Assembly (NCBI GenBank): GCA_021798415.1
Contig: JAJZGO010000024.1
Coordinates: 1-18,168, forward strand
DNA: 18,168 nt
Direction of reading: 5' to 3'
From: Thermoplasmata archaeon
GTDB lineage: Archaea > Thermoplasmatota > Thermoplasmata > Lutacidiplasmatales > UBA184
A program made the position numbers and the translations under genes. The notes under the pieces are model-generated. The model worked only from the letters and a program-made list of their open reading frames with translations, did not search any database and had not been told where the DNA came from. Below, piece after piece: positions 1 through 6,852 of this stretch; position 1 is the first letter of the stretch, and each line of letters begins with the position of its first letter.

Positions 1-1
1 G

Positions 2-67
2 GAGTGGCCGGTGGTGAAGCGCGGGCTCGAAGAGAAGCTGGCCCGCCCCTGGACCGGGCCCGTCTGA
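2..67 (+). CDS. C-terminal end of a GNAT acetyltransferase (partial)
   Basis: The window opens inside a reading frame that codes for 21 residues and stops with TGA at 65-67. The visible tail reads EWPVVKRGLEEKLARPWTGP plus one valine. It is nearly the same as residues 184-200 of the next gene (EWPRAKAALEARLARPW), so this is almost certainly the end of a tandem paralog of that RimJ/RimL-type acetyltransferase. The catalytic part lies outside the window, so function rests only on this similarity. The short ending after ARPW is useful because it shows where the neighbour would be expected to stop. Confidence 0.75.
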   Translation, partial: EWPVVKRGLEEKLARPWTGPV

Positions 68-93
68 CCGCCGCGACGACGGTCGTCGCCGCC

Positions 94-99
94 GTTATG
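94..99 (+). promoter_or_regulatory. TATA-like box for the GNAT gene
   Basis: GTTATG is an AT-rich island in GC-rich sequence, centred about 26 bases before the GTG at 123. This spacing fits an archaeal TATA box feeding a leaderless transcript. No Shine-Dalgarno sequence precedes the GTG. Confidence 0.4.
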
Positions 100-122
100 C
101 TCGGCCGCCCGGTCCCGAGGGC

Positions 123-1061
123 GTGGCCGCCTCGGGGTTCCGAGAGCCTCTCGTTCTCGCCGGACGGTTCGTGGAGCTCGTCCCGCTCGCGCGAGCCCAC
201 ATCGAAGGGCTAGCGCGGGCCGGCCGCGACCCCGAGGTCTGGAGGTACCTGCGGATCGGTCCGGGTCGAACGCGAGGCGAGATGGCGGCGCTCGTCGACG
301 AGCTCTTCGCTCTCGCCGCCCGTGGGGAGGTTCTCCCGTTCGCGGTCGTGTCGCCGCCGGGAGGGCGCACGGTCGGCATGTTCCGTTATCTCTACATCGA
401 CCGCGAGGACCAGAGCGTCGAGATCGGCACCTGGCTCGACCCGGCCGTCTGGCGGACGCCGGTCAACACCGAGGTGAAGTACCTCGGGCTCCGCTACGCG
501 TTCGAGGTGGAGGGGGTCCATCGGGTCCAGCTGAAGACCGACTCGCGCAACCTCCGCTCCCAGGCGGCGATCGAGCGCCTCGGGGCCGTGCGCGAGGGCA
601 CCCTGAGGGAGCACATCCGACTGCGCCACGGCCGCTTCCGATCGTCGGTCGTCTTTAGCCTCGTGGCGAGCGAATGGCCGCGGGCGAAAGCGGCGCTCGA
701 GGCCCGGCTTGCTCGGCCCTGGCCCGGAGGGCCCACCCGGTCGAGACCCCCCTCGGCCGCACCGGCTAAGGGGCGGGGAACTTCGGTCGGCGCTTCTCCC
801 GGAACGCCCGGACGCCTTCCGCGAGCTCACCGCGGCCCGCCGCCTCGACGGCGAGCCGCCGCTCGAGCGCGAGCTGGGCTTCGGCGCCCTGGCCGAAGGC
901 GGCGTGCAGGAGGCGCTTCGTCGCCCCGTAGGCGAACGTCGGCCCTTCGGCGAGCTCCCGGACCCGTTCCGCCGCCCGGCGGCCAAGGTCGGGGGCGGGG
1001 ACGACCTCGTGAACGAGGCCGAGCTCGCGCGCCCGTGCGGCGGAGAGTCGCGCGGACGTGA
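123..1061 (+). CDS. GNAT-family N-acetyltransferase (RimJ/RimL type), stop displaced
   Basis: Residues 6-199 form a complete GNAT fold of the RimJ/RimL (Acetyltransf_3) kind. It has an N-terminal FVELVPLARAHIEGL strand-helix, a central sheet around VGMFRYLYI, the EIGTWLDPAVW strand, and the typical end VQLKTDSRNLRSQAAIERLG, which contributes to acetyl-CoA binding. The substrate cannot be told; relatives acetylate protein N-termini or small amines. GTG 123 is chosen for its TATA box. The paralog upstream stops six residues after ARPW, but this frame runs on for about 110 Arg/Pro/Ala-rich residues antisense to the crotonase gene, which look like shadow sequence. An indel near the C6 run at 747-752 would bring in the TAA at 767-769 and give a protein of about 213 residues. 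The domain call is firm, the C-terminus is not. Confidence 0.8.
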   Translation: MAASGFREPLVLAGRFVELVPLARAHIEGLARAGRDPEVWRYLRIGPGRTRGEMAALVDELFALAARGEVLPFAVVSPPGGRTVGMFRYLYIDREDQSVEIGTWLDPAVWRTPVNTEVKYLGLRYAFEVEGVHRVQLKTDSRNLRSQAAIERLGAVREGTLREHIRLRHGRFRSSVVFSLVASEWPRAKAALEARLARPWPGGPTRSRPPSAAPAKGRGTSVGASPGTPGRLPRAHRGPPPRRRAAARARAGLRRPGRRRRAGGASSPRRRTSALRRAPGPVPPPGGQGRGRGRPRERGRARAPVRRRVART

Positions 1062-1554
1062 AGAGGAGCTCCTGGGCGAGGCCGATCCCGAGGTAGTGGG
1101 GGAGGAAGTAGGAGAGGCCGCCGTCCGGGACCGCGCCGAGCGTGGGGAACGCCGGAACGAGGACCGCCGACTCCGAGGCGATCCGCCAGTCGGCCGCGAG
1201 CGCGAGGGAGAGCCCGCCCCCGGCGGCGACGCCGGGGAGCGCGGCGACGACCGGCTTCGGCATCCCGAGGATCTCGCGGATGCCCATCTCCATCTCGGCG
1301 GTCAACGCGTGGAAGAGCGCCGGGAGCTCCCCCCGCGCGCGATACTCGTCCATCACCGCCACGTCGCCGCCGGCGCAGAACGCGGTGCCGGCCCCCGTGA
1401 GCAGCACGGCGCGGACCGCGCGGTCGGTCGAGGCCTCCTGGAGCGCCTGCCTTAGCGCGAGCATCGACGGCACGTCGAGCGCGTTCAGCCGCTCGGGCCG
1501 GTGGATCGTGAGGGTGAGAACGGCCCCGTCCCGCTCGGTTCGGATCGCGTCCAT
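766..1554 (-). CDS. Enoyl-CoA hydratase/isomerase family protein, PaaG-like
   Basis: A 262-residue crotonase-fold enzyme acting on acyl-CoA thioesters in the cytoplasm. The oxyanion-hole segments are FCAGGD (59-64) and AAGGGLS (110-116). The two glutamates of classical enoyl-CoA hydratase are absent: Ser116 and Phe136 occupy their positions. Instead there is VPDGG (142-146) with Asp144, the pattern of PaaG-type isomerases such as oxepin-CoA-forming and delta3-delta2-enoyl-CoA isomerases, where this aspartate is catalytic. Isomerase activity is therefore more likely than hydration. The ATG at 1554 is preferred because family members begin just before IRTERDGAVL; a GTG at 1578 would add eight residues and lies almost on the TATA-like TTTAT. 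No fatty-acid or phenylacetate genes are nearby, so the pathway is unknown. Confidence 0.88.
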   Translation of the reverse strand: MDAIRTERDGAVLTLTIHRPERLNALDVPSMLALRQALQEASTDRAVRAVLLTGAGTAFCAGGDVAVMDEYRARGELPALFHALTAEMEMGIREILGMPKPVVAALPGVAAGGGLSLALAADWRIASESAVLVPAFPTLGAVPDGGLSYFLPHYLGIGLAQELLFTSARLSAARARELGLVHEVVPAPDLGRRAAERVRELAEGPTFAYGATKRLLHAAFGQGAEAQLALERRLAVEAAGRGELAEGVRAFREKRRPKFPAP

Positions 1555-1584
1555 GGTGCGCGCGGGTCTCGAGGCCACCGCCCC

Positions 1585-1589
1585 ATAAA
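1585..1589 (-). promoter_or_regulatory. TATA-like box for the crotonase gene
   Basis: On the minus strand CTTTATGG is the only AT-rich stretch upstream of the crotonase. It lies about 33 bases before the ATG at 1554, which would give a 5' leader of only a few bases. Confidence 0.35.
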
Positions 1590-1650
1590 GGTGGTTCGGG
1601 GTCGACGGGAAACGCGCCGCTCCCGGTCCTTCCCGCGGACGGAGGCGACC

Positions 1651-2880
1651 TCAGGGAGCGGTCGGAGGGGGCCGGCGCCTCGGGTCGGTCGCCGTCGGAC
1701 CCGGGGGGACCGGCGACGATGCGGTCGGGGGGAGCGTGTGCGACGGTGGGGGCGCGATGACGTCGGCGGGCGGGAGCTCCGGGACGCCGGGTCCGCGGAC
1801 CCCCTTGCTGTACGGGGAGACCATGCTCGTCGACTCCTCGGATTCCGCCTTGATCTCCTCCTCGATCGACTTGATCTCGGTGAGGAGCTCTTCCTGCTTC
1901 GGGATCGGACCGAGGATGTTGTCCATCGACCCGATGCGCTTCTCGAGGTCGTCGAGCGTGTTGATCCCGCGGTCGGGGACCTGACGGCTCGTGCCCATGT
2001 ACTCGCTCGCTCCCTCCATCAGGCGCGAGAACTCGAACGGGAAGAGGATCTTCGTCGCCTGGCCGTTCCCGACCTTGGCGACCGTGTCGAGCGAGAGGAC
2101 GGTGAGCGCCTTCGCGTCGAGGACGCCGGCTCCGAGCGAGAGGATCCTCAAGCGCTGGGACTCTCCCTGGGCCTCGAGGATGGTCGCGACCCGGGCGCCT
2201 TCCGCCTCGAGGATCTGGGACTGGCGCACCCCTTCGGCCTGGAGGATCCGCGAGCGCTTCTGGCCCTCCGCGACGAGGATCGCGCTCCGCTTCTCCCCGT
2301 CCGCCCGTAGGACGGCCGCGCGGCGCTGGCGCTCCGCCGCCGTCTGCTCCTCCATCGCGGTCTTGACCGGGCCGACCGGGTCGACCTCCTTGATCTCGAC
2401 CGCGTCGACGCGGACGCCCCACTTGTCGGTCGCCTCGTCGAGGATGTCGCGAAGTCGGGTGTTGATCCGTTCGCGGTTGTAGAGGATCTCGTCGAGCTCC
2501 ATGTCGCCGATGATCGACCGCAGGGTCGTCTGGGCGAGGGCGACCGTCGCGATGTGGTAGTCCTGGACCTGGAAGATCGCCTTCGGCGCGTCGACGACCT
2601 TGATGTAGATGATCGCGTCGACGTTCGTCGGGGAGTTGTCCTTGGTGATGACCTCCTGGCGCGGGACCTCGAGCACCTGGGTACGCAGGTCGATCTTGAG
2701 GACCATCGAGAGCGGGCTCACCATGTTGAACCCGGGGTTGATCATCCGCTTGTACGACCCCAGCAGGGTCACGATCCCCTGCTGGTACGGCTGGATGGTG
2801 TAGATCATCCGGTTGAGCAGGACGAGGACCAGTACGGCCGCCAGAACGGCCCCCACGATCGCGACCGTGTAATCCGCCAT
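1651..2880 (-). CDS. SPFH/stomatin-prohibitin family membrane protein
   Basis: A 409-residue slipin/stomatin-type scaffold protein. One membrane helix (residues 5-23) is followed by the SPFH domain (about 25-185), with the typical YQQGIVTLLGSYKRMINPGF and the segment around DNSPTNVDAIIYIKV. A long coiled coil (about 175-245) contains repeated AEGxKR/AEGxRxxxIL units. The last 60 residues are Pro-rich and look disordered, longer than in most stomatins. Stomatins oligomerise on membranes and organise lipid domains or control partner proteases and channels. The gene follows nfeD at a distance of 90 bases, the classic stomatin/NfeD operon of archaea and bacteria. The ATG is preceded by a weak purine-rich GGTCGGAG. 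No promoter is seen in the gap, so co-transcription with nfeD is likely. Confidence 0.93.
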   Translation of the reverse strand: MADYTVAIVGAVLAAVLVLVLLNRMIYTIQPYQQGIVTLLGSYKRMINPGFNMVSPLSMVLKIDLRTQVLEVPRQEVITKDNSPTNVDAIIYIKVVDAPKAIFQVQDYHIATVALAQTTLRSIIGDMELDEILYNRERINTRLRDILDEATDKWGVRVDAVEIKEVDPVGPVKTAMEEQTAAERQRRAAVLRADGEKRSAILVAEGQKRSRILQAEGVRQSQILEAEGARVATILEAQGESQRLRILSLGAGVLDAKALTVLSLDTVAKVGNGQATKILFPFEFSRLMEGASEYMGTSRQVPDRGINTLDDLEKRIGSMDNILGPIPKQEELLTEIKSIEEEIKAESEESTSMVSPYSKGVRGPGVPELPPADVIAPPPSHTLPPTASSPVPPGPTATDPRRRPPPTAP

Positions 2881-2970
2881 CTCCGACCTACCGTCCTCGG
2901 TCCCGCCGGGCGATCGAACGCATCTCCATTCGCTGCGGCACCCCGTCGGGCCCGCGCAAGGCGGCCGCGC

Positions 2971-3441
2971 TCATGAGCTCCTAGGTGGCTCGAGGGGCTC
3001 GACCGAGACCGAGACCCCTTCGCCGTGGACGATCCGCACGCGCGTCCCGACCGGGATCGGGACCGTCGACTTCGCGGACCAGACCTCGGAACGGACGCGG
3101 ACCTTCCCGCGGAGGGTATCGGGGACGACCGGGACGATCACGACCGCCTCGTCCCCGACGAGACCCGCGCTGGTCGTGCTCATCGGACGGTGCGTGGGCG
3201 CGACCCAGCGGTAGTACGGGACCTCGATCAATCCCGCCGCGACCGCCGCGACGACGATCAGGAGCGTGCCGACGTAGCTGTTGAGGAGCGTGTCCGGCAG
3301 GAACATGTAGAGGAGCCCTCCCACGAGGAGGATCGAGCCGGGGATGAACAGGAGCGCGCCCGGATGGACGAGCTCGAGGGCGAGAAAGACGATCCCGCCG
3401 ACCACGAGGACAATGCCGACCAGGTTGAACAGGATCGCCAT
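2971..3441 (-). CDS. nfeD: NfeD-like protein, short form
   Basis: 156 residues: three or four membrane helices (about 5-24, 28-48, 54-72) followed by a small beta-rich OB-fold domain (about 91-151, from GLVGDEAVVIVPV to VRIVHGEGVSVSVEPL). This is the short NfeD form without the N-terminal ClpP-like protease domain of long homologues. NfeD proteins act with stomatins in membrane protein quality control, and here the stomatin is the next gene downstream. The ATG at 3441 sits about eight bases after the start expected from the TATA box at 3473-3478. The family call is firm; the exact partner role is inferred from other organisms. Confidence 0.9.
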   Translation of the reverse strand: MAILFNLVGIVLVVGGIVFLALELVHPGALLFIPGSILLVGGLLYMFLPDTLLNSYVGTLLIVVAAVAAGLIEVPYYRWVAPTHRPMSTTSAGLVGDEAVVIVPVVPDTLRGKVRVRSEVWSAKSTVPIPVGTRVRIVHGEGVSVSVEPLEPPRSS

Positions 3442-3472
3442 GGCCCGCGACCGAGCCGATGCCCCCCCTCGG

Positions 3473-3478
3473 GATAAA
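3473..3478 (-). promoter_or_regulatory. TATA box for the nfeD-stomatin operon
   Basis: Minus-strand CTCTTTATCCC, core TTTATC, centred about 35 bases before the nfeD ATG. Expected transcription start is near 3449, giving a very short leader. Confidence 0.5.
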
Positions 3479-3504
3479 GAGCGACGTGGGGCGGGAGGAG
3501 CCGT

Positions 3505-4074
3505 CTAGCGGATGTACCGTTCCGTGGAGGCGAGGTCGAAACGCGGCACGACGCGCAGGCGCTGGCCGTCGCCGGTCGGCGCGTAGGCGAGGAACGGGTA
3601 GAGCCTCCAGAGGTCGCCCTCGGCCATCCGCGTCGCCGGGTGCTCCGCGCCGAACGCCGAGCGCGTCACGCGGGCGGTCACTTCCCGGACGGACCGCTCG
3701 TCGAGGTACCCGAGCGCGTGGAGGTACTCGTGGGCGAGGATCACGTAGAGGAAGGAATTCAGCTCGAGCGGGCTTCGGGCGTTCGCGCGCATCGTCTCGA
3801 CCAGTCCCTCGTTCAGCACGATGAGGTTCCCCGTCACCTGCCAGTAGGCGCCGAGCTGTGGCGGAAGGTTGGAGAGCCCGAGTCCGAGGCCGGGGCGCTC
3901 GATCCCGAGCACTCGGCGGACGGCGCCCCGCACGACACGGAACACCCCGTCGTAATCGGCCGGAGCCTCGAGGAGGCGGGCGAGCGGGAACGCGGGCGCC
4001 GACGGTGGGGAGGGGGATGACGCATCCGGGCGGGGGCGGCCCGGGCCGGCGTCCGAGAGACGAAGCACGCTCAC
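3505..4074 (-). CDS. Putative zinc metallopeptidase (HExxHxxGxxD)
   Basis: 189 residues from the GTG at 4074. The C-terminal half carries AHEYLHALGYLDE. His115, Glu116 and His119 form HExxH, and Gly122 and Asp125 complete the HExxHxxGxxD pattern of metzincin-like zinc peptidases in which aspartate is the third ligand. It is preceded by a helix (SFLYVILAHEYLH) and by the strand NLIVLNEGLVE, as in many small archaeal zincins. No signal peptide is evident, and residues 10-30 are Pro/Ser-rich. I do not recognise a named family, so substrate and true activity are unknown. A TTG at 4101 would add nine residues but overlaps the TATA-like TATTT at 4099-4104. GTG 4074 lies 28 bases from that box and fits a leaderless start better. 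It is divergent from the RIO1 operon. Confidence 0.7.
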   Translation of the reverse strand: MSVLRLSDAGPGRPRPDASSPSPPSAPAFPLARLLEAPADYDGVFRVVRGAVRRVLGIERPGLGLGLSNLPPQLGAYWQVTGNLIVLNEGLVETMRANARSPLELNSFLYVILAHEYLHALGYLDERSVREVTARVTRSAFGAEHPATRMAEGDLWRLYPFLAYAPTGDGQRLRVVPRFDLASTERYIR

Positions 4075-4098
4075 GATCCCCACGAGTCGTCCCGGGTC

Positions 4099-4136
4099 CA
4101 AATAGGTGCGGTTACACCGGCACCACGTGCGTACGC
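4099..4136. promoter_or_regulatory. Divergent promoter region with palindromes
   Basis: Minus-strand TATTT (4099-4104) is a TATA candidate for the metallopeptidase. Next to it an imperfect inverted repeat spans 4105-4124, with outer arms GGTGC/GCACC and inner GGT/ACC around TAC. It is followed by CACGTG (4124-4129) and the perfect palindrome GCGTACGC (4129-4136). This cluster of dyads between divergent genes could be a regulator binding site; none is identified. Confidence 0.35.
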
Positions 4137-4188
4137 GGACCGCCGACCCCGGGCGCGGAGCGGAGGGACAGAGGTCGGGCCCCGAGAG

Positions 4189-4196
4189 TCTAAGAG
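4189..4196 (+). promoter_or_regulatory. TATA-like box for the RIO1-KH-PriS operon
   Basis: TCTAAGAG is the only AT-richer stretch before the RIO1 gene. It is centred 29 bases upstream of the ATG at 4221, consistent with a leaderless transcript; no Shine-Dalgarno sequence is present. Confidence 0.4.
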
Positions 4197-4220
4197 CGCG
4201 CGCCCGGTGGCACCACCGTC

Positions 4221-5006
4221 ATGCCCCGTCCGAACGCGGTCGTATTCCCTCGGCACGAGCGGGTCGAAGACCGCCGCCGGGAGTCCGACCAGCGCAAGCT
4301 CCTCGACGAGTTCTTCGACCACGCGACGCTGCTCGCCGTCTCCCGGCTCGTCAACCGGGGGGAGTTCGACTCGATCGACCACCCGATCTCGATGGGCAAG
4401 GAGGGCGGGGTCTTCCGGGCGACGAAGGGGACGGAGTACCGGGCCGTCAAGATCTACCGGATTTCGAACACGACCTTCCGCCGCCTCCCCGCCTACGCCC
4501 TCGAGCAGCTGAAGCGCGAGGCGAGCGTGCGCAACTTCGGGGGTCTCATCTTCGCTTGGACTCGCCGGGAGCACACGATCCTCGGCCGACTGCGCGAGGC
4601 GGGCGTCCGGGCCCCCCTTCCCTACGCCCACTACCGGAACATTCTCGTGATGGAGTACATCGGCACGGAGGAGGGCGCCGCCCCGCGCCTCAAGGACGCC
4701 CTCGTGGGAGACCCGAAGGCGCTCTACGACGAGCTCGTTCGCGAGATCGGCAGGATGGTGCGCGCGGCGAAGCTCGTCCACGGGGACCTCTCGCCGTACA
4801 ATGTGCTCTACTTCGACCATCGGGTCGTGCTGATCGACGTCGCCCAGGCCATCCCCATCGACCACCCCGAGGCGCCCCACCTCCTCCGGCGGGACATCGA
4901 GAACTTCGCCAAGTTCGTGACGCGTCTCGGCCATACGGTCACCCCGCAGGAGTTCTATTCGGCGGTGGGTGGGGACGAGGTCGGTCCGCCGACGGGGAGG
5001 GGGTGA
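4221..5006 (+). CDS. rio1: RIO1-type serine protein kinase/ATPase
   Basis: 261 residues, the usual size for archaeal Rio1. A flexible basic N-terminus (1-50) precedes the kinase fold. The nucleotide loop is SMGKEGGVF (57-65), Lys77 in YRAVKIYR is the ATP-binding lysine, the catalytic loop is VHGDLSPYNVLY with Asp189 and Asn194, and the metal-binding loop is LIDVAQAIPIDHPEA with Asp206. These match the RIO1 subfamily rather than RIO2, which would carry an N-terminal winged helix. Rio1 acts as an ATPase switch in the last steps of small ribosomal subunit maturation. The next gene encodes a KH protein of the same process, five bases downstream, so the two are almost certainly co-transcribed. All key residues are intact. 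Confidence 0.96.
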   Translation: MPRPNAVVFPRHERVEDRRRESDQRKLLDEFFDHATLLAVSRLVNRGEFDSIDHPISMGKEGGVFRATKGTEYRAVKIYRISNTTFRRLPAYALEQLKREASVRNFGGLIFAWTRREHTILGRLREAGVRAPLPYAHYRNILVMEYIGTEEGAAPRLKDALVGDPKALYDELVREIGRMVRAAKLVHGDLSPYNVLYFDHRVVLIDVAQAIPIDHPEAPHLLRRDIENFAKFVTRLGHTVTPQEFYSAVGGDEVGPPTGRG

Positions 5007-5011
5007 GGGAG

Positions 5012-5581
5012 ATGCCGGTCCTCTACGCGCGGATCCCCGAGGACCGCATCGGGGCCCTCATCGGCCCGGGCGGGCGCACGCGTCGCGAGATCGCCGAGAG
5101 CACCGGCGCCGAGGTCGCGGTCGACGCGGCGGAGGGCGAGGTGCGCGTCTCCGGGCCGGACGACGACCCCATGCGGGTCCTCACCGCGCGCGACATCGTC
5201 CTTGCGATCGGCCGCGGGTTCTCGCCGGCGCGCGCGATGCGCCTTTTGAAGAAGGACACCTTCCTCGGCATCCTCGACATCAAGTTCACGACGGGCCGAC
5301 ACGAGAAGGCCGCGCTCCGCCGGATCCGGGCGCGGGTGATCGGCACGCGCGGCCGGGCCCGTTCGAGGATCGAGGAGCTCTCGGGATGCTCGATGAGCGT
5401 CTACGGCTCGACCGTCGCTCTGATCGGCGAGGAATCGCAGCTCGAGCACGCGACCCGGGCGGTCGAGCTCCTCCTGCGCGGCAGCGAGCATTCGACCGTC
5501 TTCCACCTGCTCGCGCGGCTCCGGCGCGAGTCGGCCGTCGAGGCGGCGGTCGGGGTCGATACGCCGCCCGACGAAGGGTAG
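5012..5581 (+). CDS. Two-KH-domain RNA-binding protein (Dim2/Pno1-like)
   Basis: 189 residues with two KH domains. KH1 (about 3-48) has the GxxG loop GPGG (18-21) in IGALIGPGGRTRREIAEST. KH2 (about 95-155) has GTRG (111-114) in RVIGTRGRARSRIEELSG. Between them is DIVLAIGRGFSPARAMRLL, typical of the archaeal Dim2/Pno1/Krr1-like family, which binds 16S rRNA near its 3' end during small subunit assembly. Adjacency to RIO1 supports this role. The ATG is preceded at five bases by GGTGA (5002-5006), a good archaeal Shine-Dalgarno overlapping the RIO1 stop. A GTG at 5003 in the same frame is a possible but weaker start. The C-terminal 20 residues are an Ala/Val-rich tail. Confidence 0.94.
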   Translation: MPVLYARIPEDRIGALIGPGGRTRREIAESTGAEVAVDAAEGEVRVSGPDDDPMRVLTARDIVLAIGRGFSPARAMRLLKKDTFLGILDIKFTTGRHEKAALRRIRARVIGTRGRARSRIEELSGCSMSVYGSTVALIGEESQLEHATRAVELLLRGSEHSTVFHLLARLRRESAVEAAVGVDTPPDEG

Positions 5582-5586
5582 CGCGG

Positions 5587-6852
5587 ATGGCGAAGACCGC
5601 TCCGCTCGACGCCCCCACGCTCGCCTGGGCGCGCGGCGTCTTCGCGCGGTACTACGCGGTCGCCGACGTCCCTCCGCCGACCCGGCTCGCGCGACGCGAA
5701 TTCGCGGCGTTCCCTTTCGCGCTCGAAACGATGATGCGTCGGCACGCGACGTTGCGCCGGCCCGAAGAGTTCCGTGCGTTCCTCGCGCGCGAGGTGCCTC
5801 GGCACGTGTACTACTCCTCCGCCTACTACCGGTTTCCGGACGGGCCGACGATGGCCGCCAAGGAGTGGCTCGGCGCCGACCTCATCTTCGACCTCGACGC
5901 GGACCACCTGCGCGGTGCCGAGACCCGGGACTACGCGGGCCAGCTCGCGCTCGTGAAGGACCGCCTCCTCCGGCTCGTCGACGACTTCCTCTTCGGCGAC
6001 TTCGGGGTCGACCCCGACCTCGCGTCGTTCGTCTTTTCGGGCGGACGGGGCTACCACGTCCACGTCCGGGACGAGCGGTTCCTCGCCCTGACGAGCCCCG
6101 AGCGACGCGAGCTCGTCGACTACATCCTCGGCACGGGCGTCGACCCGATGCTCGCGGTCGAGCAGGGCCGGGAGGACGTGCGGAAGGGCCGCACCGCCGC
6201 GGTTCTCGACGAGGAGCCGGGGCCGGCGGTCCGCGGCTCCGCCCTCGCCCGGACGCGTCGGCTCGCCCCGCCCGACGCGCCGGGGTGGAAGGGCCGCACG
6301 ACCCGCGCCTTCCTCGAGGTCCTCGGCCGGTGGGAGACGCTCCCCGTCGGCGCGGTCGCCGACGAGCTCAAGGGGTACGGGGTGCCGCCGGCCGTCGCCC
6401 GTCGGTGGGCCCGGCTCCTCGTCACCGAGCGGGGCGCGGAGAAGATCCGCACGTCGCTCACGCTCGACGTCTTCCGCAAGGACCTGCCGGCCGAGCTCCT
6501 CGAGGCGATCGTCGGCCGGGCGGTCGTCGAGGTCCAGGGGGAGACGGACGCGCCGGTGACGACCGACATCCACCGGCTGATCCGCTTACCGGGTTCGCTC
6601 CACGGGGGCACGGGGCTGCGCGTGGTCCCGCTCGCGCGCGACGCGATCCCGGCGTTCGACCCGTTCCGCGACGCGCTCACGAGCGATCCCGAGGAGACCC
6701 GGACGGCGATCGCGTACCGCGAGCGGGTCGACCTGCCGTTCCCTGGCGGCGGTGTCCGCGGGAACCCCGGAGGCTCGGACGAGCTCCCTACGCCGGTGGC
6801 GCTGTTCCTGGTGCTGCGGGGGGAAGCGGAGCTTCGGCCTTCACCGGGATGA
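5587..6852 (+). CDS. priS: DNA primase small (catalytic) subunit PriS
   Basis: 421 residues of the archaeal/eukaryotic primase catalytic subunit, which makes RNA or DNA primers for replication together with PriL. Catalytic Asp102 and Asp104 lie in LIFDLDADH; SGGRGYHVHV (151-160) is the nucleotide-binding motif; Asp327 in TTDIHRLIRLPGSLHGGTG is the probable third metal ligand, followed by the conserved RLPGSLHGGTG. YYSSAYYRFP (75-84) is also typical. Residues 195-300 hold a helical insertion. The ATG lies five bases after the KH stop, so priS is third in a RIO1-KH-PriS operon. The last 22 codons overlap the end of the convergent FAH gene by 65 bases. PriL is not in the window. Confidence 0.96.
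   Translation: MAKTAPLDAPTLAWARGVFARYYAVADVPPPTRLARREFAAFPFALETMMRRHATLRRPEEFRAFLAREVPRHVYYSSAYYRFPDGPTMAAKEWLGADLIFDLDADHLRGAETRDYAGQLALVKDRLLRLVDDFLFGDFGVDPDLASFVFSGGRGYHVHVRDERFLALTSPERRELVDYILGTGVDPMLAVEQGREDVRKGRTAAVLDEEPGPAVRGSALARTRRLAPPDAPGWKGRTTRAFLEVLGRWETLPVGAVADELKGYGVPPAVARRWARLLVTERGAEKIRTSLTLDVFRKDLPAELLEAIVGRAVVEVQGETDAPVTTDIHRLIRLPGSLHGGTGLRVVPLARDAIPAFDPFRDALTSDPEETRTAIAYRERVDLPFPGGGVRGNPGGSDELPTPVALFLVLRGEAELRPSPG

Noticed and set aside
827..2422. 531-codon minus-strand frame across the crotonase and stomatin genes
   Set aside because: Arg/Pro/Gly-rich shadow of two clear genes in another frame; no domain, typical of high-GC DNA.
4106..5011. Extension of the KH frame upstream through the RIO1 gene
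   Set aside because: The extension is a shadow of RIO1; the KH protein starts at ATG 5012 after GGTGA.
5401..6573. 390-codon minus-strand frame opposite priS
   Set aside because: Acidic/Arg-rich mirror of priS codons; no motif and no start signal.
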